Source of the DNA: JBEVJK01 sp040510195
GTDB taxonomy: Bacteria; Pseudomonadota; Alphaproteobacteria; Rhizobiales; Rhizobiaceae
Direction: 5' to 3'
NCBI GenBank assembly: GCA_040510195.1
Contig: JBEVJK010000095.1
Coordinates: 1 to 42,743 of the forward strand
Length of the DNA: 42,743 bases
Position 1 is the stretch's first letter. Each line of letters opens with the position of its first letter. A model generated the notes under the pieces. That model saw only the letters and a program-made list of their open reading frames with translations, searched no databases and was not told the DNA's origin. Shown piece by piece: positions 16,827-24,974 of this stretch. The translations under genes were made by a program, and so were the position numbers.

Positions 16827-18353
16827 ATGCCGTTGCAACGATCGCCCACGGCGGACAAATTCATTGTGGACCGTCGCAAGACGCATCGCAACACCGATGT
16901 CTCGCGCGCCATCCGCAAGACTCGCGATCGCCTTTCGCAGCGCGCCGGCAACCCTGCCTTCGAGCGCGAGCTGTTGAAGCTCCATGCGCGGGCGATGGTC
17001 AACGCCGCCTCTGCGATCCCGCTCCTGGTCCTGATCATCTCCGCCGTCGGCCTGTTCGCAGGCATGTCGAACCAGATCCTGATCTGGGCGCTGGTCACCG
17101 TGGTCTGCTATGCGGGCGTCGGCCTGATCGCCCATCGCATCGACCGCTCCAAGCCCGCCACCATCAACCTGACCAGCACGCGCATCCTCTTCCTCGGCGG
17201 GCATTTCGTGTCGGGCATCGGCTGGGCCTTCTTCGCCGCGCTCCGCTGCAACGAATGCGGCCCCGACGCCTTTCCGGTTTTCAAGGCGGTCGTTCTGCTC
17301 GCCGGTATCGCCGCCTCGGCGCTCATCGGCTCTTCGCTGAGGGGCGCCCTGATCGTCACCTTCGCTCTGCCCGTGGCCGTCTATGTGACGATCGGCGCTA
17401 GGCTCTGGATGCCCGTCGACGCCCTGCTGGCGGGGCTTCTCATCGGCGCCCTGCCCTTCTTCGGCTATGTCGCCCGCCGCATGCACAACTCGTCCGTGAT
17501 GCAGCTCGCCTTCCGTCGCGAGATGGATGGGCTGGTCGCCGAGCTGGAGACAGCCAAGTCGATGTCGGACGAGGCGCGCCGCCGCGCCGAGGAGGCCAAC
17601 CTGGCCAAGTCGCGCTTTCTGGCATCGATGAGCCACGAGCTCAGAACGCCGCTCAACGCCATTCTCGGCTTCTCGGAGGTGATGGCGAGCGAGGTCCTCG
17701 GCTCGATGAACAACCAGACCTATCGCGAATATGCGCGCGACATCCATGGGTCGGGCCAGCACCTGCTGGGCGTCATCAACGAGATCCTCGATCTCTCGCG
17801 CATCGAGGCAGGACGTTACCAGCTCAACGAGGAGCCGGTCACGCTGGTGGCCGTGGTCGAGGATTGCTGCCGCCTGATGGAGCTCAAGACCCGCAACAAG
17901 GACATCCGCCTCCTGCAGCAGTTCGAGGAGAAGCTGCCGCGCCTCTTCGCCGACGAGAAGGCGGTGCGCCAGATCACGCTCAATCTGCTGTCCAACGCCG
18001 TGAAGTTCACGCCGAGCGGCGGCGAGATCGTCGTGCGGGTGGGCTGGACGGCGGGCGGCGGTCAGTACGTTTCGGTCAAGGACGACGGACCCGGCATACC
18101 CGAGGAGGAGATCCCGGTGGTGCTGTCGGCCTTCGGCCAGGGCTCGATCGCCATCAAGAGCGCCGAGCAGGGAACCGGGCTCGGGCTGCCCATCGTCCAA
18201 GGCCTGATCGCCATGCATGGCGGCGAGTTCCAGCTCGACTCGAAGCTGCGTGTCGGGACCGAGGCGATCGCCATCTTCCCAGCTGCCCGCGTCATGGAAC
18301 CGGTGCCCGCAATGCCGACCAGCGCCTCGCCGCGAGCCCGCCGGCGCGCATGA
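16827..18353 (+). CDS. Membrane sensor histidine kinase, PleC/DivJ-like
   Basis: The 508-residue protein has a cytoplasmic start and six or seven hydrophobic helices between residues 55 and 220. A short coiled linker (AKSMSDEARRRAEEANLAKS) leads to a HisKA domain with phospho-acceptor His270 in SMSHELRTPLNAILGFSE. The HATPase domain shows NLLSNAVKF (N box), VKDDGPGIP and GTGLGLPIVQGL. The sequence around the histidine and the EAGRYQLNEE segment resemble alphaproteobacterial cell-cycle kinases of the PleC/DivJ/PdhS group. No PAS domain is obvious and no response regulator is adjacent, so it is an orphan kinase. The partner (DivK/PleD-type) is inference. Confidence 0.88.
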   Translation: MPLQRSPTADKFIVDRRKTHRNTDVSRAIRKTRDRLSQRAGNPAFERELLKLHARAMVNAASAIPLLVLIISAVGLFAGMSNQILIWALVTVVCYAGVGLIAHRIDRSKPATINLTSTRILFLGGHFVSGIGWAFFAALRCNECGPDAFPVFKAVVLLAGIAASALIGSSLRGALIVTFALPVAVYVTIGARLWMPVDALLAGLLIGALPFFGYVARRMHNSSVMQLAFRREMDGLVAELETAKSMSDEARRRAEEANLAKSRFLASMSHELRTPLNAILGFSEVMASEVLGSMNNQTYREYARDIHGSGQHLLGVINEILDLSRIEAGRYQLNEEPVTLVAVVEDCCRLMELKTRNKDIRLLQQFEEKLPRLFADEKAVRQITLNLLSNAVKFTPSGGEIVVRVGWTAGGGQYVSVKDDGPGIPEEEIPVVLSAFGQGSIAIKSAEQGTGLGLPIVQGLIAMHGGEFQLDSKLRVGTEAIAIFPAARVMEPVPAMPTSASPRARRRA

Positions 18354-18469
18354 CAGCCGCCGCTTGGGCGGCAGGCCTTTCTCTCATTGCGTGGCTCGAA
18401 CGAGCGACGGGCGATGTCTCGGCGTGGGCCGAGGGTCCGGCGCTGCGATGTGCGAAAAAGTGGGATTGC

Positions 18470-18562
18470 TTAGCCGAGGAGAAGGCCCGCGACCGCGATC
18501 ACGCCGCTGAAGGCGAACAAAGGGAACAGAAGCCAGCGGGCTTCCCTGACGGACGTTTCCAT
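18470..18562 (-). CDS. Possible 30-residue membrane microprotein downstream of cobT
   Basis: A very short frame starts at ATG 18562, behind GGAGAAAACAGCC (GGAG about 9 bases upstream), and ends with TAA. The product is a short charged head (METSVREAR) plus one hydrophobic segment (WLLFPLFAFSGVIAVAGLLLG), enough to span the inner membrane. It lies 68 bases after the cobT stop on the same strand. I do not recognise a family. The ribosome site and compact single-span layout favour a real gene, but 30 codons is within chance, so confidence is limited. Confidence 0.45.
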   Translation of the reverse strand: METSVREARWLLFPLFAFSGVIAVAGLLLG

Positions 18563-18630
18563 GGCTGTTTTCTCCGCGTCTGCGTCCCTTGCGAGCCGAC
18601 AACGGACGAAGCGGGTGATCGTTCCGCAGA

Positions 18631-19620
18631 TCAGTTGCGCCGCGTCCCGGAGAGCGAAAGCGCCGCCGCCTTGACGATGCCGGCGGCGAGTGCCGCGCCC
18701 GTCGCCTCGCCATGGTGCAGCTGGAGGTCGAGGATCGGCCGCAGCCCGAGCCGATCGGCGGCCCGCACGTGCCCCGGCTCGGCCGAGAGGTGGGCCAGCA
18801 CGCAATGGTCGAGCGAGCGCGGGTCGGCAGCATGGAGAACCGCAGCCGCTGCCGTCGTGGCGAAGCCGTCGATGACGACCGGGATCTTCTGCATCCTCGC
18901 CGCCAGGATCGCCCCGGCGATCGCCGCGAATTCGCGCCCGCCGACCCGTCTGAGCACCTCCAGCGGGTCATCGAGATGACCGGCGTGGTTGGCGAGCGCG
19001 CGGTCGACCGCCTCGGCCTTGCGCTTCATCATTGGCGCATCGGCCCCGGAGCCCGACCCGATCCAATCGGCGCCCTCACCGCCAAGCAGCGCGGCAAACA
19101 GGGCTGCCGCCACCGTCGAATTGCCGACGCCGAGGTCGCCGACGCACAGAAGATCCACTTGCCCGGCCACGGCCTCCATGCCGAAGGCCATCGTCGCCGC
19201 GCATGCTCGCTCGTCCAGCGCCTCTTCCTGCGTGATGTCGCCCGTCGGCAGGTCGAGTGCCAGGTCGTAGACTTTCAGCCCGAGATCGGCCGCAATGCAG
19301 AACTGGTTGATGGCCGCCTGGCCCGCAGCCGCGCGCTCGACCGTCTCCAGCGTGGCAGCGGCGCCGCGCGGCGAGATGTCATGGCGCGCCACGCCGTGGC
19401 TGCCGGCGAAGATCGCCACCAGCGGTCGCGCCACCACCGGCGGCACCTGCCCGGTCCAGCCCGCCAGCCACTCCGCAATCTCCTCGAGCCGGCCGAACGA
19501 TCCCTTGGGCTTCCCGCTTTGGGCATAGAGCGCCCGCACGCCGGCGGCGGCGCTCTCGTCGGGCCCCGGCAGCTCGCGCAGCAGGCGCCGGAAGTCTTCG
19601 AAAGGAGGCTTGCTGTTCAT
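18631..19620 (-). CDS. cobT: Nicotinate-nucleotide:dimethylbenzimidazole phosphoribosyltransferase
   Basis: This enzyme activates 5,6-dimethylbenzimidazole to alpha-ribazole phosphate for the lower ligand of cobalamin (called cobU in some rhizobial literature). The 329-residue protein has the family segments KGSFGRLEEIAEWLAGWTGQ near residue 38, IFAGSHGVARHDISP near 80, LLCVGDLGVGNSTVAAALF near 165, and the catalytic-glutamate region AHLSAEPGHVRAADRLGL near 285. The ATG at 19620 follows AAGCCTCC-side sequence and gives the normal start; the longer open frame upstream is not family-like. No cobS/cobV homologue is adjacent. I see no cobalamin riboswitch in its leader. Confidence 0.95.
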   Translation of the reverse strand: MNSKPPFEDFRRLLRELPGPDESAAAGVRALYAQSGKPKGSFGRLEEIAEWLAGWTGQVPPVVARPLVAIFAGSHGVARHDISPRGAAATLETVERAAAGQAAINQFCIAADLGLKVYDLALDLPTGDITQEEALDERACAATMAFGMEAVAGQVDLLCVGDLGVGNSTVAAALFAALLGGEGADWIGSGSGADAPMMKRKAEAVDRALANHAGHLDDPLEVLRRVGGREFAAIAGAILAARMQKIPVVIDGFATTAAAAVLHAADPRSLDHCVLAHLSAEPGHVRAADRLGLRPILDLQLHHGEATGAALAAGIVKAAALSLSGTRRN

Positions 19621-19801
19621 CGTCCTGGTACTCCTCGCGCTCGAACCGTCCTCGCCGATAGACTCGGTTCCCTTCGGCCCACACAGCTGTTGGCACAACG
19701 ATGGGGAAATCCTGTGGCGGACGGCCGATCCCGCCAGCCGGAAGAGGGACTTGCATTGCCAAGCCCGCCGTACCATGTGGGAAGGCTGGAACCGGAGCGC
19801 C

Positions 19802-20035
19802 ATGTCGGCCATCGAATCACCTTGCATCCTGGTCTGCTCGATCGACCTGAAGACAGGCTTCTGCTTCGGTTGCGGACGCACGCGCGACGAGATCGCCGGC
19901 TGGCTCGACATGACCGCCGCCGAGCGCCACGTGGTGCTGGCGACGCTGCCGCAACGCTTGGCGACGGTCGAGCGAAAGCCCCGCCGGGAGACGCGCCGCG
20001 CCCGCATGGCGCGCGAGAGGAGCGCCACCGGATAG
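19802..20035 (+). CDS. DUF1289 domain-containing protein
   Basis: The small 77-residue protein begins ESPCILVCSIDLKTGFCFGC, giving the four conserved cysteines of DUF1289 (C-x3-C-x8-C-x2-C). GCGRTRDEIAGWLDM follows. The cysteines suggest a small metal- or Fe-S-binding domain, but the function is unknown. The C-terminal 25 residues are very basic (RKPRRETRRARMARER). The ATG at 19802 places the motif at residue 5 and lies behind GGAGCGCC; a start at 19775 is possible. It is followed after 4 bases by the aspartic protease gene and is divergent from cobT. Confidence 0.88.
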   Translation: MSAIESPCILVCSIDLKTGFCFGCGRTRDEIAGWLDMTAAERHVVLATLPQRLATVERKPRRETRRARMARERSATG

Positions 20036-20039
20036 GCCG

Positions 20040-20744
20040 ATGACGCGCTCCCGTTGGATCCTGTTGGCGGTGATTGGTGGCGGCCTCGTGGCTTATCTGC
20101 TGGCCACGGCCGGCGAGCAGACGCTCGACGGCACCGGCGACACGGTGGCCCGCAGCCTTTATCTGGGGGTGTGGGCGATCGTGCTGGCGGCTGGCATCCT
20201 CGGGTCCGGGCGTCGCCTGGGCTACGTGGCGCGCAGCCTTGCGCTTTGGCTGCTCGTCGTGCTGCTGCTGGTCGCGGGGTACCAGTACCGCTACGAGCTT
20301 CAGGACATCGCGAGTCGGGTCACCGCCGGCCTCGTGCCCGGCAGCCCGCTCTCGATCACCGACAGCGAAGGCAATCGCTCGGTCATGCTCGAGAAGCTCT
20401 CCAACGGCCATTTCGGCGGCCGCATCGTCGTCAACGGCGTGCCCGTCGAGGCCATCGTCGACACCGGCGCGACCAGCACCGTGCTCACCGCGGCCGACGC
20501 CCGCCGCGCCGGCTTCGACGTCGATGGGCTGCGCTACACAATTCCCGTGTCGACCGCCAACGGCATTTCGCGCGCCGCCCAGGTGACTGCCGATGAGATC
20601 TCGGTCGGCGCTATCGAGCGGCGCAACGTGCCGCTTCTGGTGGCCGAGTCGCATGCGCTCGGCCAGAGCCTGCTCGGCATGAACTTCATCGGCACCCTGT
20701 CGGGCTTCGACGTGCGCGGCGACCGCATGGTGCTGCGCGATTGA
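20040..20744 (+). CDS. Retropepsin-like clan AA aspartic protease (TIGR02281 type)
   Basis: The 234-residue protein has three N-terminal hydrophobic helices (about residues 5-20, 36-55 and 62-80) and then a single retropepsin-like domain. The active-site motif AIVDTGATSTVL puts the catalytic Asp near residue 141, and the flap/hydrophobic-hydrophobic-glycine element is LLGMNFIGTL near 215. Such bacterial proteins are thought to act as dimers at the membrane with the protease domain in the periplasm; the substrates are unknown. It is almost contiguous with the DUF1289 gene, a frequent pairing in Rhizobiales as I recall it. It ends 6 bases from the convergent TauE/SafE gene. Confidence 0.9.
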   Translation: MTRSRWILLAVIGGGLVAYLLATAGEQTLDGTGDTVARSLYLGVWAIVLAAGILGSGRRLGYVARSLALWLLVVLLLVAGYQYRYELQDIASRVTAGLVPGSPLSITDSEGNRSVMLEKLSNGHFGGRIVVNGVPVEAIVDTGATSTVLTAADARRAGFDVDGLRYTIPVSTANGISRAAQVTADEISVGAIERRNVPLLVAESHALGQSLLGMNFIGTLSGFDVRGDRMVLRD

Positions 20745-20750
20745 GCCCCT

Positions 20751-21584
20751 TCAGTCGAGCAGACTGACGAAGAAGCGGGCCGACACCGCCAGGCAGAACA
20801 GGCCGAAGCCGATCTCCAGGTGGCGCTTGTTCATCCAATGCGCCAGACGCACGCCATAGGGCGTCACGATCAGTGCGATGGGAATCACCAGCAACACCGC
20901 AATCCAGTTGACGAAGCCGGACGAGAATGCCGGCAGCAGCGGATGCTCCCAGCCAGCCCAAATGTAGCCCAGCGTTCCGGGAATGGCGATCATCACGCCG
21001 ACGCCCGAGGACGTCGCGACGGCCTGGTGCATTGGGCGGCCGTAGAGGGTCATGAAGGTGTTGTTCATCACCCCTCCGCCGATCCCCATCAGCGTCGAGA
21101 AGAAGCCGATCGCCACGCCGGTGACCGCCCGCCATGGCTCGCCCGGGATCTCGCGCCCGAGCCGCCAGCTCTCCCGGTTGAGAAGCAGCTTCAGGCCGAC
21201 CAGGACTGTGATGACGGAGAAGATGATCCGGAGCTCCGCGCTGGAGATGGCGGCGGCGGCCAGCGAGGCCAAAACGACGCCGACCGGCACCGGCACCAGG
21301 AAGGAGCGCAGCAGCGCCGTGTCGACCGCGCCGCGCGCCAGGTGAGCGGTGAAGGAGCGGATCGACGTCGGGATGATGATGGCCAGCGAAGACCCTACCG
21401 AGACGTGCATCCTGACGCTCTCGTCCACGCCGAACATCCCGAAGACCTGGTAGAAGACGGGCACCAGGACGGCGCCGCCACCGATCCCGAAGATGCCGGC
21501 AAGCAGCCCCGACACCACGCCCGAGGCGGCCACGCCAGCCGCAAACAACGCGATCTCGCCCGCGCTCATCGAGATGTCCGGCAT
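20751..21584 (-). CDS. TauE/SafE-family (sulfite exporter-like) membrane protein
   Basis: The 277-residue protein has about eight hydrophobic helices and the duplicated TauE/SafE motif. The first copy is LAGIFGIGGGAVLVPVFYQV (near residue 28). The second is TLMGIGGGVMNNTFMTLYGR (near 165), followed by QAVATSSGVGVMIAIPG. Members carry sulfite, sulfoacetate or related anions across the inner membrane. Nothing around it fixes the substrate. The start ATG at 21584 gives a short MPDISMSAGE head before the first helix. Confidence 0.9.
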   Translation of the reverse strand: MPDISMSAGEIALFAAGVAASGVVSGLLAGIFGIGGGAVLVPVFYQVFGMFGVDESVRMHVSVGSSLAIIIPTSIRSFTAHLARGAVDTALLRSFLVPVPVGVVLASLAAAAISSAELRIIFSVITVLVGLKLLLNRESWRLGREIPGEPWRAVTGVAIGFFSTLMGIGGGVMNNTFMTLYGRPMHQAVATSSGVGVMIAIPGTLGYIWAGWEHPLLPAFSSGFVNWIAVLLVIPIALIVTPYGVRLAHWMNKRHLEIGFGLFCLAVSARFFVSLLD

Positions 21585-21726
21585 GCTCGTCCCCGTTCCT
21601 GTCCCGTCTCTGCAGGCAGATCCCCGCCAGGAGGTCGACCTTGACGATTTGGATGGAGCGCGATGGCGATCCGCGGAAAAGTCACGCTCTACCGGGTCCG
21701 AAGCCCGGACGCAACGAAGCGCAGCG

Positions 21727-22725
21727 TCAGGCGGCGGCCGGCTGCACGGCCTCGCCGTAAGTGACGGCGGCGAAGGCTTCCCTCAGCACAGCGGGTCCGG
21801 CCCCCGGGCGCGTTGCATCGGTCGACAGGATCTGCCGGAATCGCCGGGCGCCCGGCTGGCCATGAAAGAGGCCGACCATGTGCCGGGTGACATGGGAGAG
21901 CCGACCGCCGGCGGCGATGTGACGGCCGGCATACTCCGCCATCGCCTCGATCAGGGCGTCCATCGCAACCGCCGCCCAGGCCTCGCCGAACAACGCGGCG
22001 TCGGCGAGAACGAGCACCCCCGGCGTGTGATAGGCGGCGCGCCCAAGCATGGCCCCATCGACCTTCGCGAGATGCGTCCTTGCCGCCTCGAGCGAACCGA
22101 TCCCGCCATTGATGCCGATGAAGCGATGCGGATGCGCCTGCTTCAGCCGGTACACGCGGTCATAGTCGAGCGGCGGGATCTCGCGGTTCTCCTTCGGGCT
22201 CAGCCCGTCCAGCCAGGCCTTGCGCGCATGCACCCAGAGCGCATCCGCGCCGGCGGCGAACACCGCCTGCGCCAGCGCGTCGAGGGCCGGCTCCGGATCC
22301 TGCTCGTCGACGCCGATGCGGCATTTGACCGTGACCGGCACGGAGACCGCCGCCTTCATCGCCGCGACGCAGTCGGCTACCAGGGCGGGCGACCGCATCA
22401 GGCAGGCGCCGAAGGTGCCCGACTGCACCCGGTCCGACGGGCAACCCACGTTCAGGTTCACCTCGCGATAGCCGCTGGCCTCGGCGATCTCGGCGGCTCG
22501 CGCGAGCTTTGCCGGATCGGCACCGCCGAGCTGCAGCGCCAGCGGCTGCTCGGCCGGATCGAAGCCGAGCAGCCGCTCGCGGACGCCATGGAGGACCGCG
22601 TCGGCCACCACCATCTCCGTGTAGAGCAGCGTCCGCCGCGTCAGCTGGCGGTGGAAGAAGCGGCAATGCCGGTCCGTCCAGTCCATCATGGGTGCGACGG
22701 CGAGTCTGGAAGCGTATTGAATCAT
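21727..22725 (-). CDS. dusA: tRNA dihydrouridine(20/20a) synthase DusA
   Basis: This FMN enzyme reduces uridines 20/20a in the tRNA D-loop with NADPH. The 332-residue protein starts SRLAVAPMMDWTDRHCRFFH, the DusA-type flavin-binding opening (MMDWTDRH distinguishes DusA from DusB/C). It continues with QLGGADPAKLARAAEIAE, NVGCPSDRVQSGTFGACLM (catalytic Cys in NVGCPS near residue 93) and VKCRIGVDEQ. IGINGGIGSLEAA completes the FMN-phosphate site, and ADAALFGEAW lies in the helical domain. The length fits the family. Upstream at 22767-22790 there is an 8-bp inverted repeat that may be regulatory. Confidence 0.95.
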   Translation of the reverse strand: MIQYASRLAVAPMMDWTDRHCRFFHRQLTRRTLLYTEMVVADAVLHGVRERLLGFDPAEQPLALQLGGADPAKLARAAEIAEASGYREVNLNVGCPSDRVQSGTFGACLMRSPALVADCVAAMKAAVSVPVTVKCRIGVDEQDPEPALDALAQAVFAAGADALWVHARKAWLDGLSPKENREIPPLDYDRVYRLKQAHPHRFIGINGGIGSLEAARTHLAKVDGAMLGRAAYHTPGVLVLADAALFGEAWAAVAMDALIEAMAEYAGRHIAAGGRLSHVTRHMVGLFHGQPGARRFRQILSTDATRPGAGPAVLREAFAAVTYGEAVQPAAA

Positions 22726-22766
22726 CTATGTCTCGACCCGGCGATTTTCCATGCCGCCAACGATTT

Positions 22767-22790
22767 GAAGCACTTAGCACATAGTGCTTC
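22767..22790. promoter_or_regulatory. Perfect 8-bp inverted repeat upstream of dusA
   Basis: GAAGCACT (22767-22774) and AGTGCTTC (22783-22790) flank the 8-base loop TAGCACAT, 42 bases before the dusA start on the minus strand. It lies in an otherwise featureless 208-base gap. It could be an operator for dusA or a terminator for the SLAC1-type gene, but there is no T-run on either strand. Confidence 0.4.
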
Positions 22791-22933
22791 AGGAATGGAA
22801 CCCTTTTGAAACGGCTCCGTCGCCCGGACGATCGGGAACCGTGTGTCGGCCATGATGCTGTGCGGTGCGTCCCGACGAGATCGGGTTTGCCGGGGCTGTG
22901 GCGCGCCTGTCCGCGCGAGCCAGCCGGCTGCTC

Positions 22934-23926
22934 TCAGCTGCTCAGCGCCCGCAGCTGCCCTCGGGCCACGCCGGCAATGGTGCGCAGGAACAGCCCGGCG
23001 ATGACCATCGTGGCCAGGAACAACAAGCTGAGCGCGACGGCATCGGTGAACACGCCGGGCCGCGCCGCGGCGAAGCGCAGCGCGGCGATGGCCGACGCCG
23101 CCAATGGGAAGCTCACCGCCCACCATGAAACGCGGAATGGGCAGCACCGCGCCAGGTAGCGCATCTGTCCGAGCAGAACCGCGAGCACCGCCAGCGTCAG
23201 CATGTAAAGCGCGGTCGAGAACTGGTCGGTCTGGCCGGTCACGCTGGTGTAGGTCGACATGCCGACGGCGAAGGGCGCGATGAGAATCATCAGGGTGGGC
23301 CTCAGCGCCTCTGGCATTGGCGGCTCGAACACCAGGCGCGAGAAGATCAGCGTGAACAGCGGAATGGCGAAGAACAGCCCCACCGAAAGGGCGAAAAGCG
23401 CCAGGCCCGGCATCGGCGGCAGGCCGAGGCTGGGCAAGGCGAGCGGCAAGTCGAGCAGGCCGACCACGGGGATGATCCACGCGGGGGTCGCATGGGCGAC
23501 CTGCTGCTGGTCGCTCATCCAGCGGCTGACGATCACCCAGGCGAAGCCCAGCATGCCCGCCGCGCCTGCGACCCACATGCCGCGCGCCAGCTCGAGGTGA
23601 TGTTCGGCGAGCACGATCGGCAGCAACAGCAGGCTGATCAGGAAGGTACCGAAAAGATTGCCGGCGATCGGGTGGCGGAACTCGGCTTTGACGGCAGACC
23701 ATGCGGTGAACATCTTCAGCGCATAACTGATCGTCAGCGCCACGAACACCCCGACGGCGACGGCGCCGATTACCGGCGCCACCCATTCGGGAGCTCCGTA
23801 GCGGCCGGCCAGGCGCCAAGCCACCGAGAGCCCCGTCAGCCCCATCACCGATCCGAAGAGGCCGATCGGCAAATAGTCGAGCCGTGTCCGCTGCGGGGCC
23901 TCGAGGAAGGGGGTCTCGTGCCGCAT
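22934..23926 (-). CDS. SLAC1/TehA-family anion channel-like protein
   Basis: The 330-residue protein has ten hydrophobic helices of the TehA/SLAC1 tellurite-resistance/dicarboxylate transporter fold. It starts RLDYLPIGLFGSVMGLTGLS, the usual first helix. HPIAGNLFGTFLISLLLLPI near residue 85 carries the conserved pore segment, and FRVSWWAVSFPLAASAIAAL near 275 is the typical ninth-helix region. It should pass small anions across the inner membrane. The ATG at 23926 was chosen; the frame is open much further upstream, but there it overlaps the DUF302 gene. It is followed by a 208-base gap to dusA and preceded on the same strand by the DUF302 gene, 29 bases away. Confidence 0.88.
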   Translation of the reverse strand: MRHETPFLEAPQRTRLDYLPIGLFGSVMGLTGLSVAWRLAGRYGAPEWVAPVIGAVAVGVFVALTISYALKMFTAWSAVKAEFRHPIAGNLFGTFLISLLLLPIVLAEHHLELARGMWVAGAAGMLGFAWVIVSRWMSDQQQVAHATPAWIIPVVGLLDLPLALPSLGLPPMPGLALFALSVGLFFAIPLFTLIFSRLVFEPPMPEALRPTLMILIAPFAVGMSTYTSVTGQTDQFSTALYMLTLAVLAVLLGQMRYLARCCPFRVSWWAVSFPLAASAIAALRFAAARPGVFTDAVALSLLFLATMVIAGLFLRTIAGVARGQLRALSS

Positions 23927-23955
23927 GTCGCTTGCCTCGCCCTTGCCCGCTTCGC

Positions 23956-24477
23956 TCAGTCGGCTGAAGGCTGGGCGGCCAGCGCCTCGGCGATGACCGT
24001 CTCGGCCGGCGCCAGCTTGGCCGACATGCCGGCCGGCAGACCGTGCCGGCCCTCGAACTCGGCCGCGCCGTCGAAGACGACGACGGTCGCGCCGTCCTCT
24101 GTCTCCCGGATCAGCACGCGCAGTGGCAACTCCAAGGCGAAGTCGGGCGCGGCCAGCATCAGCGGGGTCCCCGCTTTGGGGTTGCCGTAGATGAGGACGG
24201 TGGCAGGCGGCATGTCTAGGCCGACGGCCTTCGCGTTGGCCTGATGGTCGATCTTGGCGAACACCGTGAGGCCGCGCGCCGCCAGCGCGGTGCGCAGGCG
24301 GTCGACGGTGTCGGCGAAGCTGTAGGGGCTTTGAATGCGCAAGGCTTCCTCCGCTGAGGCTGCTTGTCCGAGGGCGAAAAGGGCGATGGCGCAGGCCGCG
24401 ACCCGGGCTCGGCGGCGCGGCTGGCCTCCTCCCCGTCCGTATCCGAACTGCATGGGGTCTCTCATGGCAAGTCTCAC
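23956..24477 (-). CDS. DUF302 domain-containing exported protein
   Basis: The 173-residue protein has a twin-arginine-free basic head and a hydrophobic signal segment (ACAIALFALGQAASA) followed by a likely cleavage site before EEALRIQSP. The mature part is a DUF302 domain: YSFADTVDRLRTALAARGLTVFAKIDHQANA, then ATVLIYGNPKAGTPLMLAAP and LPLRVLIRE. Its function is unknown; it is periplasmic if the signal works. The frame start is GTG at 24477, overlapping the upstream stop as GTGA, which suggests coupled translation. ATGs at 24465 and 24453 are alternatives. DUF302 proteins often accompany redox or anion-transport genes, and here a SLAC1-like channel follows. Confidence 0.85.
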   Translation of the reverse strand: MRLAMRDPMQFGYGRGGGQPRRRARVAACAIALFALGQAASAEEALRIQSPYSFADTVDRLRTALAARGLTVFAKIDHQANAKAVGLDMPPATVLIYGNPKAGTPLMLAAPDFALELPLRVLIRETEDGATVVVFDGAAEFEGRHGLPAGMSAKLAPAETVIAEALAAQPSAD

Positions 24478-24974
24478 GGGCGGGATGCGGCGGCTCTCGC
24501 CAGGTCGGCGTCGAAAGCACGCGCGGCGTGGACGAACGCCGCACCGGTCCTCAGCGACGACGCCAGCTCCATCGCCTCGGCGACCTCGTCGTGCGAGGCA
24601 CCGCGGCTGAGCGCTCTTTTCGCGTGGATGTCGACGCAGCCCTCGCGACGGGTGAGGGCCGCCAGCATCAGCGTGATCAGCTCGCGCTTGACCGCCGTCA
24701 ACTCGCGATCATCGGGGCGGTCATCGGCTGCGACCGCAGTACCGGCCGTCCCGGCCCCGAGATTGGAAGCGCCGCGTCCAGCGGTAGGGCCGACGCGCGC
24801 ATGATCCGCCGTACGCTGGCATTCGCCAGCCTCTACGGGGAGGGTTGAGGCCGCATCGCCATCCGGGCCGTCCTGACCTTGGTGTGCGGGCAGCTGCCGC
24901 TTTCGACAGGGAGACCTGCCATCTCCATCCCTATGGTTGAAGCACTTCCTGTGAAGCGCCGTCCAGTCGCTCAT
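24474..24974 (-). CDS. Carboxymuconolactone decarboxylase-like protein, abnormal N-terminus
   Basis: Only the second half is family-like. From about residue 88, ELTAVKRELITLMLAALTRR, then EGCVDIHAKRALSRGAS and EVAEAMELASSLRTGAAFVH, match the helical AhpD/CMD core. The redox CxxC usually found there is reduced to one cysteine: the sequence reads RREGC where relatives have a first cysteine. The first 85 residues are Gly/Asp/Ala/Arg-rich with almost no hydrophobic pattern and do not look like the normal N-terminal helices, although the very start (MSDWTAL) resembles family members. The gene may be decayed, or the upstream part may be non-coding. It overlaps the DUF302 start by four bases. Confidence 0.6.
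   Translation of the reverse strand: MSDWTALHRKCFNHRDGDGRSPCRKRQLPAHQGQDGPDGDAASTLPVEAGECQRTADHARVGPTAGRGASNLGAGTAGTAVAADDRPDDRELTAVKRELITLMLAALTRREGCVDIHAKRALSRGASHDEVAEAMELASSLRTGAAFVHAARAFDADLARAAASRP

Noticed and set aside
19621..19801. Cobalamin riboswitch upstream of cobT
   Set aside because: An AAGGGAACC-like piece is present on the minus strand, but the B12 box and the rest of the conserved core are absent and the leader is too short.
24700..24974. Sequencing-adaptor remnant suggested by a frame reading LDAALPIS
   Set aside because: The nucleotides share only scattered identity with adaptor sequence; coincidence is more likely.
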